Source of the DNA: Simmondsia chinensis
Lineage: Eukaryota > Streptophyta > Magnoliopsida > Caryophyllales > Simmondsiaceae
Direction: 5' to 3'
DNA: 64,000 bases
Assembly (NCBI GenBank): GCA_018398585.1
Contig: JAGTTD010000001.1
Location: 17,377,750-17,441,749, forward strand
The position numbers and the translations under genes were made by a program. Shown piece by piece: positions 43,928 to 55,432 of this stretch (position 1 is the stretch's first letter; each line of letters opens with the position of its first letter). The notes beneath the pieces are model-generated. The model was not told the DNA's origin, made no database searches, and was given only the letters and a program-made list of their open reading frames with translations.

Positions 43928-44867
43928 GGCGCAACCAAAACAAAGCAAGCAAGAAGATTCGAGCAAGAAACAAGATTGTAATAAACTTTCAGCAACCCCA
44001 AATCTCCAAACATAACAAACCAAATTCTCCACCACCCACCCCAACAATCAAGCAAGCAAAACAAGAAGCAACTTGATTAATTCATCATCTAAGTAAGTGG
44101 GATAGAGGGTGTGTACCAAGATCTACTCCACAATAAGAGATACAAGCAAGATTCGATAGAGAAATAAGACCCCGAGGAGAAAGAAAATGATCTCCAAATC
44201 CACCAATCGACCAAGAAATAGCAGGGGACCACCATGGTTGAAAGGGCCAAGAAGATGAAGAATGAGAAAGAGCATCCTACGCCATCATCAACACCAAACT
44301 CAACCACCCTCGCTCATATGTGTTTCCACCCTTAAAAAAAAAATTATTAAAAAATTAAAGTGATCAGATTGATGCAAAATTGGTCCCACAAGAAAGAGGA
44401 GATCACGACGAATCCAGAGCTGGCTTCCGCGCCGCCGTACGAGTCGCCACATGCCCGTACGAGCCCAAAAACAGTCCCACTGCATAGGGGGCCTCACCCA
44501 CCCGCCACCAGTCAAGCCCCACGTGCCGGTTTCTGGCCATCGCTGCTACCACCGAAGGCCGACAAGGACAGGAGGAGGTGGTCGATCCTGGTGCCGGTTG
44601 AAGGAGCCACCCACCGTGGCCCGCGCCTCAACAACCCAAACCCCGAACCCTAACTCCCTCCTCACTCGAATTCACCCTCACTGTTCACCGGTGATTGCCG
44701 GAACCGTCCCCACCAGGAAGAAGGAGGGCCAGCGAACAGAACGCCACCTGCCCGGACCCTAGCTGGCCACCGACGCGCCATGCAGCGGCGGCCCTAGAGC
44801 TCCACAGTAATCTCGGGTAATGTAGCTGCGATCTCGCTATTGCATTAGATTGATGTTTTGCGAAACT
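43928..44867 (-). promoter_or_regulatory. LINE2 5' untranslated region with GC-rich distal part
   Basis: The proximal part (43928-44515) is shared with LINE1. The distal part (about 44516-44860) is GC-rich and not seen in LINE1. It contains gccgccgctgc and ggttcggggtttgggttg strings on the minus strand. This is where an internal promoter would be expected. The frames in it look like chance frames of GC-rich DNA. Confidence 0.5.
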
Positions 44868-44880
44868 GGAAAGCCATCTT
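44868..44880. repeat. LINE2 target-site duplication, right
   Basis: ggaaagccatctt, matching 38592-38604. Element E integrase continues from here on the minus strand. Confidence 0.95.
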
Positions 44881-45571
44881 CCCCACACCGTAGGAGGACT
44901 AAGTCAAAAGTCATTCCCGAGAGTCCAAACAACTCTTTCCAAAACCGATTTGTGAAGAGCTTGTCTCTATTAGAAATTATGGATTAGGGCAATCCGTGTA
45001 GCTTGTAAATGTGGTCTAAGAACACCCGAGCTAACTTTTCTGTAGTCACAGGTCGAGCCAATTCAATGAAATGCCCAGATTTGGTGAACCGATCAACAAC
45101 TACCCAGATCACCTCTTTCCTTTCTGACTTAGGCAATCCCTCGATGAAATCCATGCTTATGTGTTGCCATATATCCTCAGGAACAGGCAAGGGCTGGAGA
45201 AGTCCCTGGTATCTATGATCTCAAAGTTTAGTTTGTTGGCAAACCTCACAACTTTGCACAAAGCTAGTCACTTCTTTCTTCGTCCCGAGCCAGCTAAAAT
45301 GGAACTTCAATCTCTGATATGTCCCCTCAATACCTGAGTGACCTCCCCATGAAGAATCATGAGCAGCACTGATCACTTGGTGTCTAAGACCAGTCGAATT
45401 GCCAACATACAACTTCCTTTGGATTCTGATAACACCTCGGGTCACAGATATTTCTGCACCGGCAGCCAGATTGCACGCCTTGCCTATACTAGCCGCAGCT
45501 ATACATTCTTGCGCAAAGGAATCATTCTCATAGGACTGATGTAACTCTTCCATCCAAGCAGGAGAAATCAC
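44881..45571 (-). pseudogene. Element E integrase, N-terminal part with core deletion
   Basis: HHCC: HDSSWGGHSGIEGTYQRLK near 45305-45362 and SCEVCQQTKL near 45221-45250. Core first D: MDFIEGLPKSERKEVIWVVV near 45095-45155. A stop lies near 44984. Then SIISNRDKLFTNRFWKELF near 44930-44985. Directly after SGMTFDL the sequence jumps to the GRW region (about 44905), so the stretch that holds the catalytic glutamate (HPQTDGQTE) is missing. LINE2 interrupts at 44880. Confidence 0.8.
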
Positions 45572-45592
45572 GAAAATAGCCCCAAGGGAACC

Positions 45593-46000
45593 CTACTCAT
45601 AGTCCTCAAACCTGCGTGACAGTGCATCTGCAGCCAAGTTCTCCTTCCCCTTGTTGTACTCAATGTCGTAGTCCAGCCCCAACATCTTCATCAGCCCTTT
45701 TCTTTGTACCCTTGTGACAATCTTCTGCTTCAACAAGTGCTTAAGACTTTGATGATCAGTCTTAATGATGAAATGATGCCCATCCAAGTAGTGCCTCCAC
45801 TTATCAACCGCAAGCAAGATTGCAAGGTGCTCCTTCTCATACGTTCAAAGAGCTTGATGCTTTGCACTCAAAGCCTGCTGAGGTATGCTATAGGTCTCCC
45901 AACTTGAGACAACACTGCCCTAATACCACTTCCACTTGCATCTGTTTCCAATATGAAGCTTGAAGAGAAATCAGGCATTGCCAAAACTGGTGTTCTGCAT
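45593..46000 (-). pseudogene. Element E RNase H
   Basis: [21 protein letters not shown] near 45900-45960, a shift near 45870, then YEKEHLAILLAVDKWRHYLD near 45785-45845 and KTDHQSLKHLLKQ near 45730-45770. Catalytic acidic residues are present. Confidence 0.8.
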
Positions 46001-46854
46001 ATTTCAGCCTTGATAGCATTAAAAGCTTTTTGAGCTTCACCCGACCATCTAAAGGAGTCCTTCTTAAGCAGGTCTGTCAGTGGCTTGGCTAAGGCTCCAT
46101 AGTTAGCTATAAACTTACGGTAATAGCCAGTTAACCCCAAAAATCCCCTCAATTGTTTCAGAGCAACCGGAACAGGCCATTCCTTCATGGCATGGACTTT
46201 TGAAGGATCGGTTGCAACTCCATCACAAGAGATCATATGACCAAGATATTCTAGATGTGTTTGAGCACAAGAACACTTGGCCAACTTTGCATACAATTTA
46301 TGCTTACGCATAACGATAAATGCCTCCCTCAAATGCTTCAAATCTTCCTCAAACGATGCACTGTAAATGAGGATGTCGTCAAAGAAGACCAACACAAATT
46401 TCCTAAGAAATTGTTTGAAGACATCATTCATAAGAGCCTGGAATGTCGTTGGTGCATTGGTCAAGCCAAATGGCATGACCACAAACTCAAAGTGTCCATG
46501 ATGTGCTCGGAATGCAGTCTTATACACATCGTGCTCTCCCACTCTACTCTGATGATATCCTTGCCAAAGATCCAGCATGGAAAAGACTTAAGCTCCATAC
46601 AATTCATCCAACAAATCATCTATAACTGGTATAGGAAACTTGTCCTTCACAGTCATAGAGTTGAGTTGCCTATAATCAATACACATACGAGCCGTACCAT
46701 CTTTCTTCTCGAGAAGAATGACTGGAGAAGCGAAGGGGCTATGGCTGGCTTGTATGAAGTTAGTCTTAAACAATTCATCCACTTGCTTCTCAATCTCTGT
46801 CCTCTGAGCGTGAGGGTATCTATAAGGCCTTATCTTCACCGGTTCTGCACCCTC
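45868..46854 (-). pseudogene. Element E reverse transcriptase
   Basis: [20 protein letters not shown] near 46680-46742 (KKK changed to EKK), [19 protein letters not shown] near 46615-46672, a stop near 46587 where LFHAG..K..S.FS is expected, [16 protein letters not shown] near 46440-46490, FFDDILIYS near 46365-46392 and [10 protein letters not shown] near 46225-46255. [11 protein letters not shown] near 46100-46135 precedes RNase H. The catalytic aspartates are retained. Confidence 0.85.
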
Positions 46855-47505
46855 TTATAGTGGAATTACATGATCCAAACTCCTCTTGGGCGGTAAGGAT
46901 TTAGGCACCTCGAACACATCTACAAACTCTGTAACCAGAGCCTGCACTTCTGGTTCGGTAATGTCGACCATTTCAGAAGAGGAAATAGCAAACAACTGGC
47001 CCACCCACTGGTATGTACAGCTCTGAAGGCCCTTCTTCAACTTACTTCCCTTCATAACTTGAAGCTGAGCTTGCTCTGCAATGCCATGTAGAGTGATTTT
47101 GGAGCCTTGAACTTCAAAGGAGACCGTGAGATTTGCATAATCAAACAGCACAGGGCTATGAGTTCTCATCCAATCAACCCCGAGCACCATGTCACAACCT
47201 CCTAGGGGAAGGATCCTGAAGTCATAGTTGAACTTATGGTCTTGCATCAGCCACACAAACCCCTGGCACTTGTTTTGTGTCGTGACAGTTTTACCATCAG
47301 CCACGGTAACAGCAAGTGGGTGAGTTTTTATCACTTCATGACCCACCTTCTTGACTACTTTGGAATCAAAAAAGCTATGAGTACTCCCACTATCAATGAG
47401 AATGATAATAGACCTTTTTCCAGCCTTCCCTTTGATTCGGATCGTGCTATGAGCCCCATTACCGGTCAATGCTTTCACTGAGATCTCTACTGAAGCATCA
47501 TCCAA
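46855..47505 (-). pseudogene. Element E protease
   Basis: An open stretch of 216 codons: VEISVKALTGNGAHSTIRIK near 47440-47495, IILIDSGSTHSFFDSKVVKK near 47350-47410 with the retropepsin DSG intact, [19 protein letters not shown] near 47170-47220, and PPKRSLDHVIPL at the end. A stop at 46855 separates it from RT (IPL, stop, GAEPVK). Confidence 0.85.
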
Positions 47506-48969
47506 ATCTTCTTCGATTTCCTAATCAGAATCGGTATTATGCTCTGCAATTTCTTCATCATCAAAGAGCTCACCTGCATTGGTTCCTTCAACAGCCATGA
47601 GGAACTTGGGATTACACTTATGGCCAAATTGGTAAGGCTGATTACAATGATAACACAATTTCTGCTGCAGTCTGTCATGAATTTGGTTGGTTCTGTTTCT
47701 GCTCGAGCCTTGCTAAATTTTGGAACTACTCCCACGAGGTCTGGAAGCATCACTTGCTGCTAGGCCTGTGGATTCATAAAGCTTGGCTTTAGCAAAGGCC
47801 ATAGACAAATCAGTAGGATCAACGGCTTTAACCAAGTTCTTCAACTTAGGCTTCAAACCACTTATAAAAGCTAATACATAATAAGACTCGGAGGCCTCAA
47901 TTTCAGTCACAATGCAAGCCTGGAGATTCTCAAATCTGGTCATGTACTCCTTCACAGTCGTCTCTTGCTTCACTTTATTGAATTTATCCACAATATCACT
48001 ACCATCCTCATCATTATACCAAGCACACAAAGCCTTGGCAAACTCATTCCATGAAATGGAAGGTCTACTTCTTATCAAGCTATAGAACCACACCGCATGA
48101 TCACCAAGCAAATACACAGCCGTAATTTGAACCTTCTCTGATTCATCAATGTGATAGAAGTGGAAATAACGCTCGCACCTCCTTAGCCAAGAGTGAGGTT
48201 GTTCACCTTCAAATGCATTGATCTGCACCCGAGGTTGTCTATGGCTATTATTTTTGCTATTGGATGACTCTTCATTACTTCCTGATCATTGCTGCTGCCA
48301 AGAATCAGGTGGTCGATCCAATTGATAAGAATTTACTTCTCGGGGTCTGAAAGTGTGCTCCATTTCCTAAACTCTGTAACCGGATACAGCATTCTAGTTT
48401 GAAGGTCGAGTTTGTACATGCTCACTGTGCCCTTGCCTGTCAGTAATATCAGCTTCTTGTGCTCCAACCAGAGCTCCAGCTTCACCCTCACGATTTAATG
48501 TCTTAGCTCTCATTGAGGGATTAGCTTGTAGCACACTCGCTGGTATCAATGGATCCGGTACAATGGGAGGATTTGGCCCCCTGAATTGCTCATGAATTTC
48601 AGCTGATTTTGCTTCCAACTGCTGCATTTCCCTATCAAACCTCAAGTTAATCCATTCCTCCAATTCTTGTGCTTGCCGTGTGAACTAATCAGAGACCATA
48701 AGTTCAACCTGCTGAGATCGTTGATCAAGCTTCACATCTAATTGCTGATGTATCTGTTGACTTATATCAGCATTAGCTTTCTTGATTTGAACAAGCAAGT
48801 GAGCACACATTGCCTTCAATTGACTGTCCAATTGCGCATTTGTGACAACATCCTGACCTGCAACATCATTGCCTCCAACCACATCAGCATACGAAGATCT
48901 GGAAGCTCCCTTAGCTGCTGCCGATCTGGTGATCACTCCACTGCTCAATGCCGCCTCGGTTAAGTCCAT
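47487..48969 (-). pseudogene. Element E Gag (broken)
   Basis: It starts MDLTEAALSSGVITRSAAAK at 48969, followed by SSYADVVGGN and a Q-rich helix (ISQQIHQQLDVKLDQRSQQ). A stop near 48685, then MEEWINLRFDREMQQLEAKS at 48663-48605. The gag domain from 48228 reads MQINAFEGEQPHSWLRRCER. The knuckle LCYHCNQPYQFGHKC lies near 47615-47660. Shifts and stops occur near 48390, 47713 and 47522. Confidence 0.8.
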
Positions 48970-49012
48970 GGATACTTGATATCAAATCCGTTTGAATTGG
49001 AAGCCAAACGAG

Positions 49013-49024
49013 GCTCTGATACCA
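49013..49024 (-). promoter_or_regulatory. Element E primer-binding site
   Basis: The minus strand reads TGGTATCAGAGC, two bases from the LTR. Confidence 0.9.
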
Positions 49025-49026
49025 AT

Positions 49027-49345
49027 TGTTACATTTGTGGTTGATTCACAAACGTAAGCTAAGATAAAGAGACTATGAGATGAGAAAGAAGTGAAGGAGA
49101 TCAGGAATTAGAGAGAGTTAGATTAGAGAGAGAAGGTTATCTCAAAGAGATAGTGTTTTATTTTCATTGAAGGAATTGGAATTACACTTGATCAAGCCAT
49201 TTATAGGGAACTAACACATTAAGCTAATTTCCCGCCCAAAGCTAACTACCCGGACAACTAACTACTCCATTGGCACCAAAATAGAATTTAAACCATTACA
49301 AACTATAAGCGACTTATTACATCAAAACATATAAGAAACATAACA
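49027..49345 (-). repeat. Element E 5' LTR
   Basis: tgttacatttgtggttgatt to ..aagaaacataaca, followed by gcaaa. The left tip contains a short inverted repeat (tttgtg..cacaaa) also present in the LTR of G. Confidence 0.9.
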
Positions 49346-49350
49346 GCAAA

Positions 49351-49933
49351 TTGATCGGCCTCTTGATCAGTGGAATCAGCAGCGTACAGGCAGTAATGAT
49401 TTGACATCCAACAATAGAAGCAGTGGCTATAGACAACCAAGGGTGAAGATTGATCCTTTTGATGGAAAGCATCCTCAGTCATGGTTGAGGAGATGTGATT
49501 GTTACTTCCACTTTTACCAAATTGATGAGGCTGAAAAGGTTAAATTGCTGCGGTTCATCTTCTTGGTGATCACAAGGTATGGTTTTCCAATTTATTAAAG
49601 AGCAATCCTACTCTCACTTCTGCTGAGTTTGTGAAAGAATTTTGTGTGCTTTATGGAGATGAAGATTCTAGTGAAATTGTTGATAGATTTAATAAGGTGA
49701 TACAAGAAACAGTTACGAAGGAGTATATGACAAGGTTTGAGAACCTTAGAGCCAGTATGATAACTAAATATCCTCATGTCACTGAGTCATATTATGTCTC
49801 AAGTTTCATAAGTGGATTGAAGCCCAAGGTTAAGAATCTCGTCAAAGCAGTTGGGCCTACAACATTGTCTAAGGCTTATGCTAAAGCTAAGCTTTTTGAG
49901 GCAACAGTCTTAGCTTCAAGTGATGGAACCAGG
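49351..49933 (+). pseudogene. Element D Gag, middle part
   Basis: It resumes with RPLDQWNQQ and continues to the gag domain: QPRVKIDPFDGKHPQSWLRR near 49435-49490, YFHFYQIDEAEKV, a frameshift near 49550, then FVKEFCVLYGDEDSSEIVDRF near 49628-49690 and EYMTRFENLRASMI near 49720-49760. It ends at ASSDGTR, where element F entered. Confidence 0.8.
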
Positions 49934-50295
49934 TGTTATGATTCTTAGCCATTGAGTTGTAATAAGGCTTATTTGCCAAATTGTCGTAGCTTGTTAAGTA
50001 GTTAGTTGCTGAGCGCCTTTTATTATTTGAATTTGAGTTTTCAGTCGAGTCTTTTGGCGGCAAAGTTGTTAGCCATGTTTTTGTGTCTTAGTCCTTAGAA
50101 TCTTAATTCTTATAAGTAGTTAGATCTTTTGTAATGTGTGATCATTCAATGAAAATATCAACCTAATCTCTTTTTGAGATATTTCTCTTGCTCATCTTAC
50201 TCCGTCTCTATACTTCTCATCCCTTTCACTTCTCTTCTCATCTAATCTCTCTCTTTTCACTAGTTAAACTTCAAGATTCATCTAGAGGTTTAACA
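49934..50295 (+). repeat. Element F 5' LTR
   Basis: tgttatgattcttagccatt to ..agaggtttaaca. Followed by at and the PBS. Confidence 0.9.
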
Positions 50296-50297
50296 AT

Positions 50298-50309
50298 TGG
50301 TATTAAAGC
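50298..50309 (+). promoter_or_regulatory. Element F primer-binding site
   Basis: tggtattaaagc, two changes from the initiator-Met consensus TGGTATCAGAGC. Confidence 0.85.
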
Positions 50310-50462
50310 CTCGTTTGGCTTTAAATTCAAAGGTGATTGATATCAGGTATCTTTGATTACATTGCTATTCGATTAGGAATTCAATTCTGAGTTCTGTTGA
50401 TCAAGTTTTGCAGTTGTTCTTGCAAAATTGTTGAAAAACACAAAGAAAACAATTTTATGCAG

Positions 50463-51900
50463 ATGGATTCAAATGTGATTGCATTGACTAGTGGAGTTAC
50501 CACAAGATTAGCAACTGCAAGAGCAGCAACAAATCCTTCATACGCAGAGATTGTTGGTGGTAATGTAGACAATGTACCACAAGCAAGTAATCCAGATGCC
50601 TTGAGTGCACAGATATTAGCTATGATGGTGCAACTTAATCAAACTCTACTGGAAAGGGAACAAAGAATTGATGGTCGAATGCGTAATCTACAGAAGGAAC
50701 AGGAGCATGCTTTCAATGAGAGGTTCAATTTTTCAATCGCAGCATATTGATGAGAATGTTGCTAATCAGATTAATCAACATAGGCAACAATTGGAGGAAA
50801 CTTTGGCTGAGCAAATTGATCATCAGACGCAGCTGTTTAATGAAAAGATTGTTGAAATTCAGAGTCAGTTCAACAAGCAAAATGTACCATCAATTCTTGA
50901 ACCTCTGCTTCTAGCCAGCTCATTGCCTATGAATCAACAAATAACGCCTCCGGTATTGAGGCAATCTAATGTTTCTGTTGGAGCTGCAGCTGCCAGTGAA
51001 TGACCTGGGGTCATTACTCCAGTAGCTGATGTGAGAACTCATGTTCGAGGTCAAGAGGAAGAAGTAACTGCTGGACAGGATCGGTCATTAGATCAAGCTC
51101 AATCAAGACCTACAAGCTTGAATGTAGGACAGGTTGTTGGACCTCCTAAACTACCAGACAGTCACAGGACGTCCAATTTTATTGAAGAACAATTTGATCG
51201 ACCTCCTGATCAGTGGAATCAGTAGTGATCTGGGAGTATTGATGTATTATCCAATAGTAGAAGCAATGGCTATAGACAGCCAAGGGTGCAGATTGATCCC
51301 TTCGATGGAAAGCAACCTCATTCATGGTTGAGGAGTTGTGATCTTTATTTCCATTTTTATCACACTGATGAGGCTAAAAAGGTCCAAATTACTGTTGTTT
51401 ATCTTCTTGGAGATCATGAGGTACGATTTTATAGTTTGTTGGAAAGCAATCCTACTCTCACTTGGGCTGAATTTGTGAAAGAATTGTGTGAACGTTATGG
51501 TGATGAAGATTCTAGTGATGTTGTTGATAAATTCAATAAGGTGATACAAGAAACATCAGTAAGAGAGTACATGACAAGGTTTGAAAACCTTAGAGCTAGT
51601 ATGATAGCAGAAAATCCTCATGCCACTGAATCTTACTATGTGTCAAGTTTTATAAGTGGATTGAAGTTGAGAACCTTGTGAAAGCAGTTGGTCCAACAAC
51701 ATTTTCTATGGCTTGTGCTCAAGCTAAGCTTTATGAGGCAATAGTTTTGGCTTCAAATGATGGAAACAGAGATCGTGGAGGCAGTGTTAAGTTCCAAAAA
51801 GTATCTATAAGGCCTAATACTAACCGATCTGGAGAGATGAAGCCTCAAAGGCTCTATTATAAATGCAATCAACCTTATCAGTTTGGTCACAAGTGTAATC
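50463..51900 (+). pseudogene. Element F Gag (broken)
   Basis: It starts MDSNVIALTSGVTTRLATAR at 50463, then NPSYAEIVGGN and a helix with EQEHAFNERFN. A frameshift near 50735, a stop near 51001, then the gag domain QIDPFDGKQPHSWLRS near 51289-51335 and FVKELCERYGDEDSSDVVDKF near 51472-51535. A short deletion near 51668 changes frame. The knuckle LYYKCNQPYQFGHKC near 51852-51896 has its first cysteine replaced by tyrosine. Confidence 0.8.
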
Positions 51901-52580
51901 CCAAGTTCCTTATGATAGCTGAGGGGTTTAGGACTGATGAACACCACGAGGATGAAGAATCTGATGTTGATGGTGATGATTCAAATCAGGAGAAAGTGGA
52001 AGACCATGTGGGTGATGAAGTTGCAATTTCAATGAAGGCTTTGACTGGTAATGCTGCTCATAATATAATCCGGATCAGAGGCAAAGCAGGAAAGAAGTCT
52101 ATTATTATCCTCATAGATAGTGGGAGTACCCCCACTTTCATTGATCCAAAGGTGGTTAAGAAGGTGGGCCATGAAGTGATCAAGACTCATCCTCTTGCAG
52201 TGATAGTAGCCGATGGAAATTCCACGATGACTCAGAATAAGTGTTGAGGATTTCAATGGACTATGCAGGATTGCAAGTTTGGCCATGACATTAGGATCTT
52301 GCCTTTGGGTGGATATGACATGGTGTTTGGGGTTGATTGGATGAGATCATGTAGCCTAGTTCTGTTTGATTTTGCTAAGCTGATAGTTTCCTTTGACATC
52401 CAAGGCTCCAAGGTCTTGTTGCAAGGTGTGGCTGATCAAGCTCAATTGCAGATGGTTAAAGGAAGGAAGTTAGCGAAAGGATTTAGAAAGAGTGCTTATC
52501 AGTGGGTGGGGTAGTTGTTTGCTATATCCCCAACTGAGATGGTGACGATTTCCCAGCCTGAAGTGCAAGCTGTAATTAAA
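51901..52580 (+). pseudogene. Element F protease
   Basis: VAISMKALTGNAAHNIIRI near 52018-52075, IILIDSGSTPTFIDPKVVKK near 52103-52163 with DSG kept and STHSF changed to STPTF. A stop at 52245, then FGHDIRILPLGGYDMVFGV near 52277-52335 and the linker to 52514 (W followed by stop near 52513). Confidence 0.8.
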
Positions 52581-52589
52581 GACTTTGAG

Positions 52590-53470
52590 GATTTGTTTGA
52601 GTAGCCCAAGGCACTCCCTTCAAAAAGAAGTCTAGATCATGCTATTCCCCTCAAATCTGATGCGGAACCAGTAAAGCTTAGACCATACAAGTACCCCCAT
52701 GCTCAAAAGACTGAGATTGAGAAGCAGGTGGATGAATTGCTTAAGACAAGCTTCAGAAGGCAGAGTCGTAGCCCTTTTGCCTCTCTGGTCATTCTTGTGA
52801 AGAAGAAAGATGGGTCAGCAAGAAAGTGTGTTAATTATAGGCTGCTCAATTCTATGATAGTGAAAGATAAATTTCCCACACCGGTTATAGATGAGTTGCT
52901 TGATGAGTTGTATGGAACACAAATGTTCACCAAGCTTGATCTAAGGCAAGGGTATCACCAAATTAGAGTATTGGAGCAAGATGTTTACAAGACTGCATTT
53001 AGAAGATATCATGGGCATTTCGAGTTTGTGGTAATGCCGTTTGGATTGACCAATGCTCCAACTACCTTCCAGGCTCTCATGAATGATGTGTTCAAACCGT
53101 TCTTAAAGAAGTTTGTGTTGGTGTTCTTCGATGACATTCTTATTTACAGCTCATCCCTTGATGAACTTTTGAAGCATTTAAGCGAAGTGTCCATGATCAT
53201 GCGCAAGCACAAATTGTATGCAAAATTGGCTAAGTGTTCTTTTGCTCAGACTCATACTTAGGCCATGTGATATCTTATGAGGGAGTTTCAACTGATCCTT
53301 CAACGGTTCAAGGCATGAAGAAGTTGCCTATTCCAGTTACTCTGAAGAAATTGAGATGGTTTTGAGGTTTGACAGGTTATTATCGCAAGTTTGTAGCCAA
53401 GTATGGGGCCATAGCCAAGCCTCTAACTGATCTACTAAAGAAAGATGCCTTCAGGTGAACTGATGAAGCT
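52590..53470 (+). pseudogene. Element F reverse transcriptase
   Basis: [19 protein letters not shown] near 52700-52752, [20 protein letters not shown] near 52770-52828, [19 protein letters not shown] near 52914-52970, [20 protein letters not shown] near 53024-53082 and [14 protein letters not shown] near 53114-53155 (active site kept). A deletion near 53260 removes LE of LEYLGHV. Stops lie near 53362 (W to stop) and 53457. Confidence 0.8.
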
Positions 53471-53995
53471 TAGGTGGCATTTGAGACCTTGAAGGCTACG
53501 ATGTGTCAAGCTCCAGTGTTGGTAATGCCAGATTTCTCCTTGGCATTCATTTTAGAGAATGATGAATGTGGGAATGGAATTGGTGCAGTGCTATCTTAGA
53601 AAAGAAGACCTGTAGCTTATCTCAGCCAAGCATTAAGTCCCAAACATCAAGCCTTTTCCACATGCAAAAAAGAGTACCTTGCTATCTTGCTTGCGGCAGA
53701 AAAGTGGAGACATTATTTTGATGGACATCATTTTACAATCAAGACTGATCATCAAAGCTTAAAGCATCTCTTAGAACAGAAAATTGTTACAAGGATTCAG
53801 AGGAAGGGCTAATGAAGATGTTGGGCCTTGATTATGACATGGAGTACAAGAAATGGAAGCAAAATGATGCGGCAAACGCTCTGTCACGCAGGTTAGAGGA
53901 CTGTGAGCAGGGCTCTTATGGGGCTCTTTCAGTGATTACACCTGTTTGGGTGGAAGAGGTTCATCAGTCCTATGTGGGAGATCCTTTTTTCTGAG
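53471..53995 (+). pseudogene. Element F RNase H
   Basis: FILENDECGNGIGAVLS near 53548-53598 (TDAS changed to NDEC), a stop at 53598, STCKKEYLAILLAAEKWRHY near 53656-53715, KTDHQSLKHLLEQ near 53740-53780 and MKMLGLDYDMEYKKWKQND near 53812-53868. Confidence 0.75.
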
Positions 53996-54865
53996 GAATG
54001 TATAGCAGCTTCTAGCATTGGCAGGGCAGAAAACTTTGCTTCTGGTGCAGTATTAGGTGCAGCTTCTGATGCTGAAATTTCTTTGGCTAAAGGCATTATC
54101 AGAATCAAAGGGAAGTTGTACATTGGAAAGTCTACTGATCTCATACATCAAATTATTAGTACTTCACATGACCCTTCAATGGGAGGCCACTCTGGAGTTA
54201 AAGGGACCTACCAAAGACTTAAATCTCGTTTCAGCAGGCCGGGAATGAAAAAGGCTGTGACTGAATTTGTGCAATGTTGTGAAGATTGTCAGCAAACTAA
54301 ACGTGGAGATCATAGATATTAAGGTCTTCTTCAAATATTACCTGTACCAGATGGTGTATAGCAAAACATAAGCATGGATTTCATTGAGGGGTTGCCTAAA
54401 TCAGAGGGGAAAAGAGGTGATTTGGGTATTCATTGATCGATTCACCAAGTTCATCCTTTTCATTGCTTTAGCTTGACCTATAACTTCTGAGAAATTGGCT
54501 CATGTGTTCCATGACAACATCTATAAGCTTCCTGGGTTGCCTCAGTCCATAGTCTCTAATAAGGACAAGCTTTTCACCAACCACTTCTGGAAGGAGTTGT
54601 TCAATTTTCTAGGAACTACCTCAGCCCTTCATCTTATCACCCGCAAACCGATGGCCAAACTGAAAGGGTTAATCAATGTATTGAACAATATCTTAGAAGT
54701 ATGGTGTTTAGCCATCCAAGGGTGTGGGGAAGTGGCTGTCATTGGCAAAGTATTGGTACAATACTCACTTCCAAGTTTCTCTTGGAACTACTCCATTCAA
54801 AGCCTTGTATGGATAAGATCCTCCATCCCCCTTTGTGTTGCAAGGGATTACTTCTCATGTAGTTG
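53996..54865 (+). pseudogene. Element F integrase
   Basis: HDPSMGGHSGVKGTYQRLKS near 54168-54228 and CCEDCQQTKRGDHRY near 54279-54322, which keep the HHCC zinc ligands. Core: MDFIEGLPKSEGK near 54373-54410, then a one-base shift, and SIVSNKDKLFTN near 54546-54582 in which the second catalytic D position (SDRDK) has become SNKDK. The HPQTDGQTE part near 54636-54670 is shifted out of frame. Confidence 0.8.
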
Positions 54866-55432
54866 AAGTCACTTAGTTAGTGCAGCAAAGGAAACATCCA
54901 ATGTAGCAGTTGAAAGATAATCTTCAGCAGTCACAACCCCGTTTGAAGCTTTATGCAGACCGGAAGAGAGTGTATAGAAAATTTGAGGTTGGGGATATGG
55001 TTTACTTAAAATTGCAGCCATACAAATAGTCCACTGTAGCTGTATGGAGTAATGTGAAGCTTTGTGCAAGGTTTTTTGGTCCATACAAAGTCTTGGAGAG
55101 AATTGGCAAAGTGACATACAAGCTTGATCTTCCACCGAATTCCTATATACATCCTATTTTCATGTTTCACTTCTTAAAAAGCAGGTTAAAAAAGGCCAAA
55201 TTTCCTCTTCATCACCCCCGAATGTTGGTTCAAATGGTTCCTTGAGGCTGCAACTTCTAGCTGTGCTGGAAACAAGATTGCTGCAGGGTGGAATCAAAAA
55301 CAGATCTGAGATGCTGGGGTCATGGAGCAACCTGGATGAATCCTTCAGTACTTGGGAAAAATGAAGCTTCTTATTGAGCTAATTTCCCTCTTTTCATTCT
55401 TGAGGACAAGAATGTTGTTAAGGGAGGGGAAT
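54866..55432 (+). pseudogene. Element F integrase C-terminus, chromodomain-like tail and PPT
   Basis: [20 protein letters not shown] near 55057-55115, [13 protein letters not shown] near 55123-55162, and a decayed tail around 55290-55380. FILEDKNVVKGG just before the LTR is the family's end-of-pol signature. The PPT aagggaggggaa precedes tgttatg at 55433. Confidence 0.75.

Larger units (their letters stand above)
38605..44867 (-). mobile_element. LINE2: L1-type non-LTR retrotransposon, full length
   Basis: 6263 bp between 13 bp TSDs. The 3' A tail appears as a T tract interrupted by one c near its left end (about 38605-38623). On the minus strand it has a 5' region of 940 bp, ORF1 (43927), ORF2 (42293) and a short 3' UTR. 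It is the same family as LINE1 and near full length, so it supplies the reference for LINE1's displaced 5' end. Both ORFs have a few breaks. It inserted in the integrase of element E. Confidence 0.9.
37591..49345 (-). mobile_element. Gypsy element E, interrupted by LINE2
   Basis: 319 bp LTRs (37591-37909 and 49027-49345) with about 17 differences by eye (5%). TSD gcaaa at 37586-37590 and 49346-49350. Minus-strand gag, protease, RT, RNase H, integrase and a chromodomain-like tail. LINE2 sits in integrase. Without it the element is about 5.5 kb. It inserted into Gag of element D. Confidence 0.9.
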
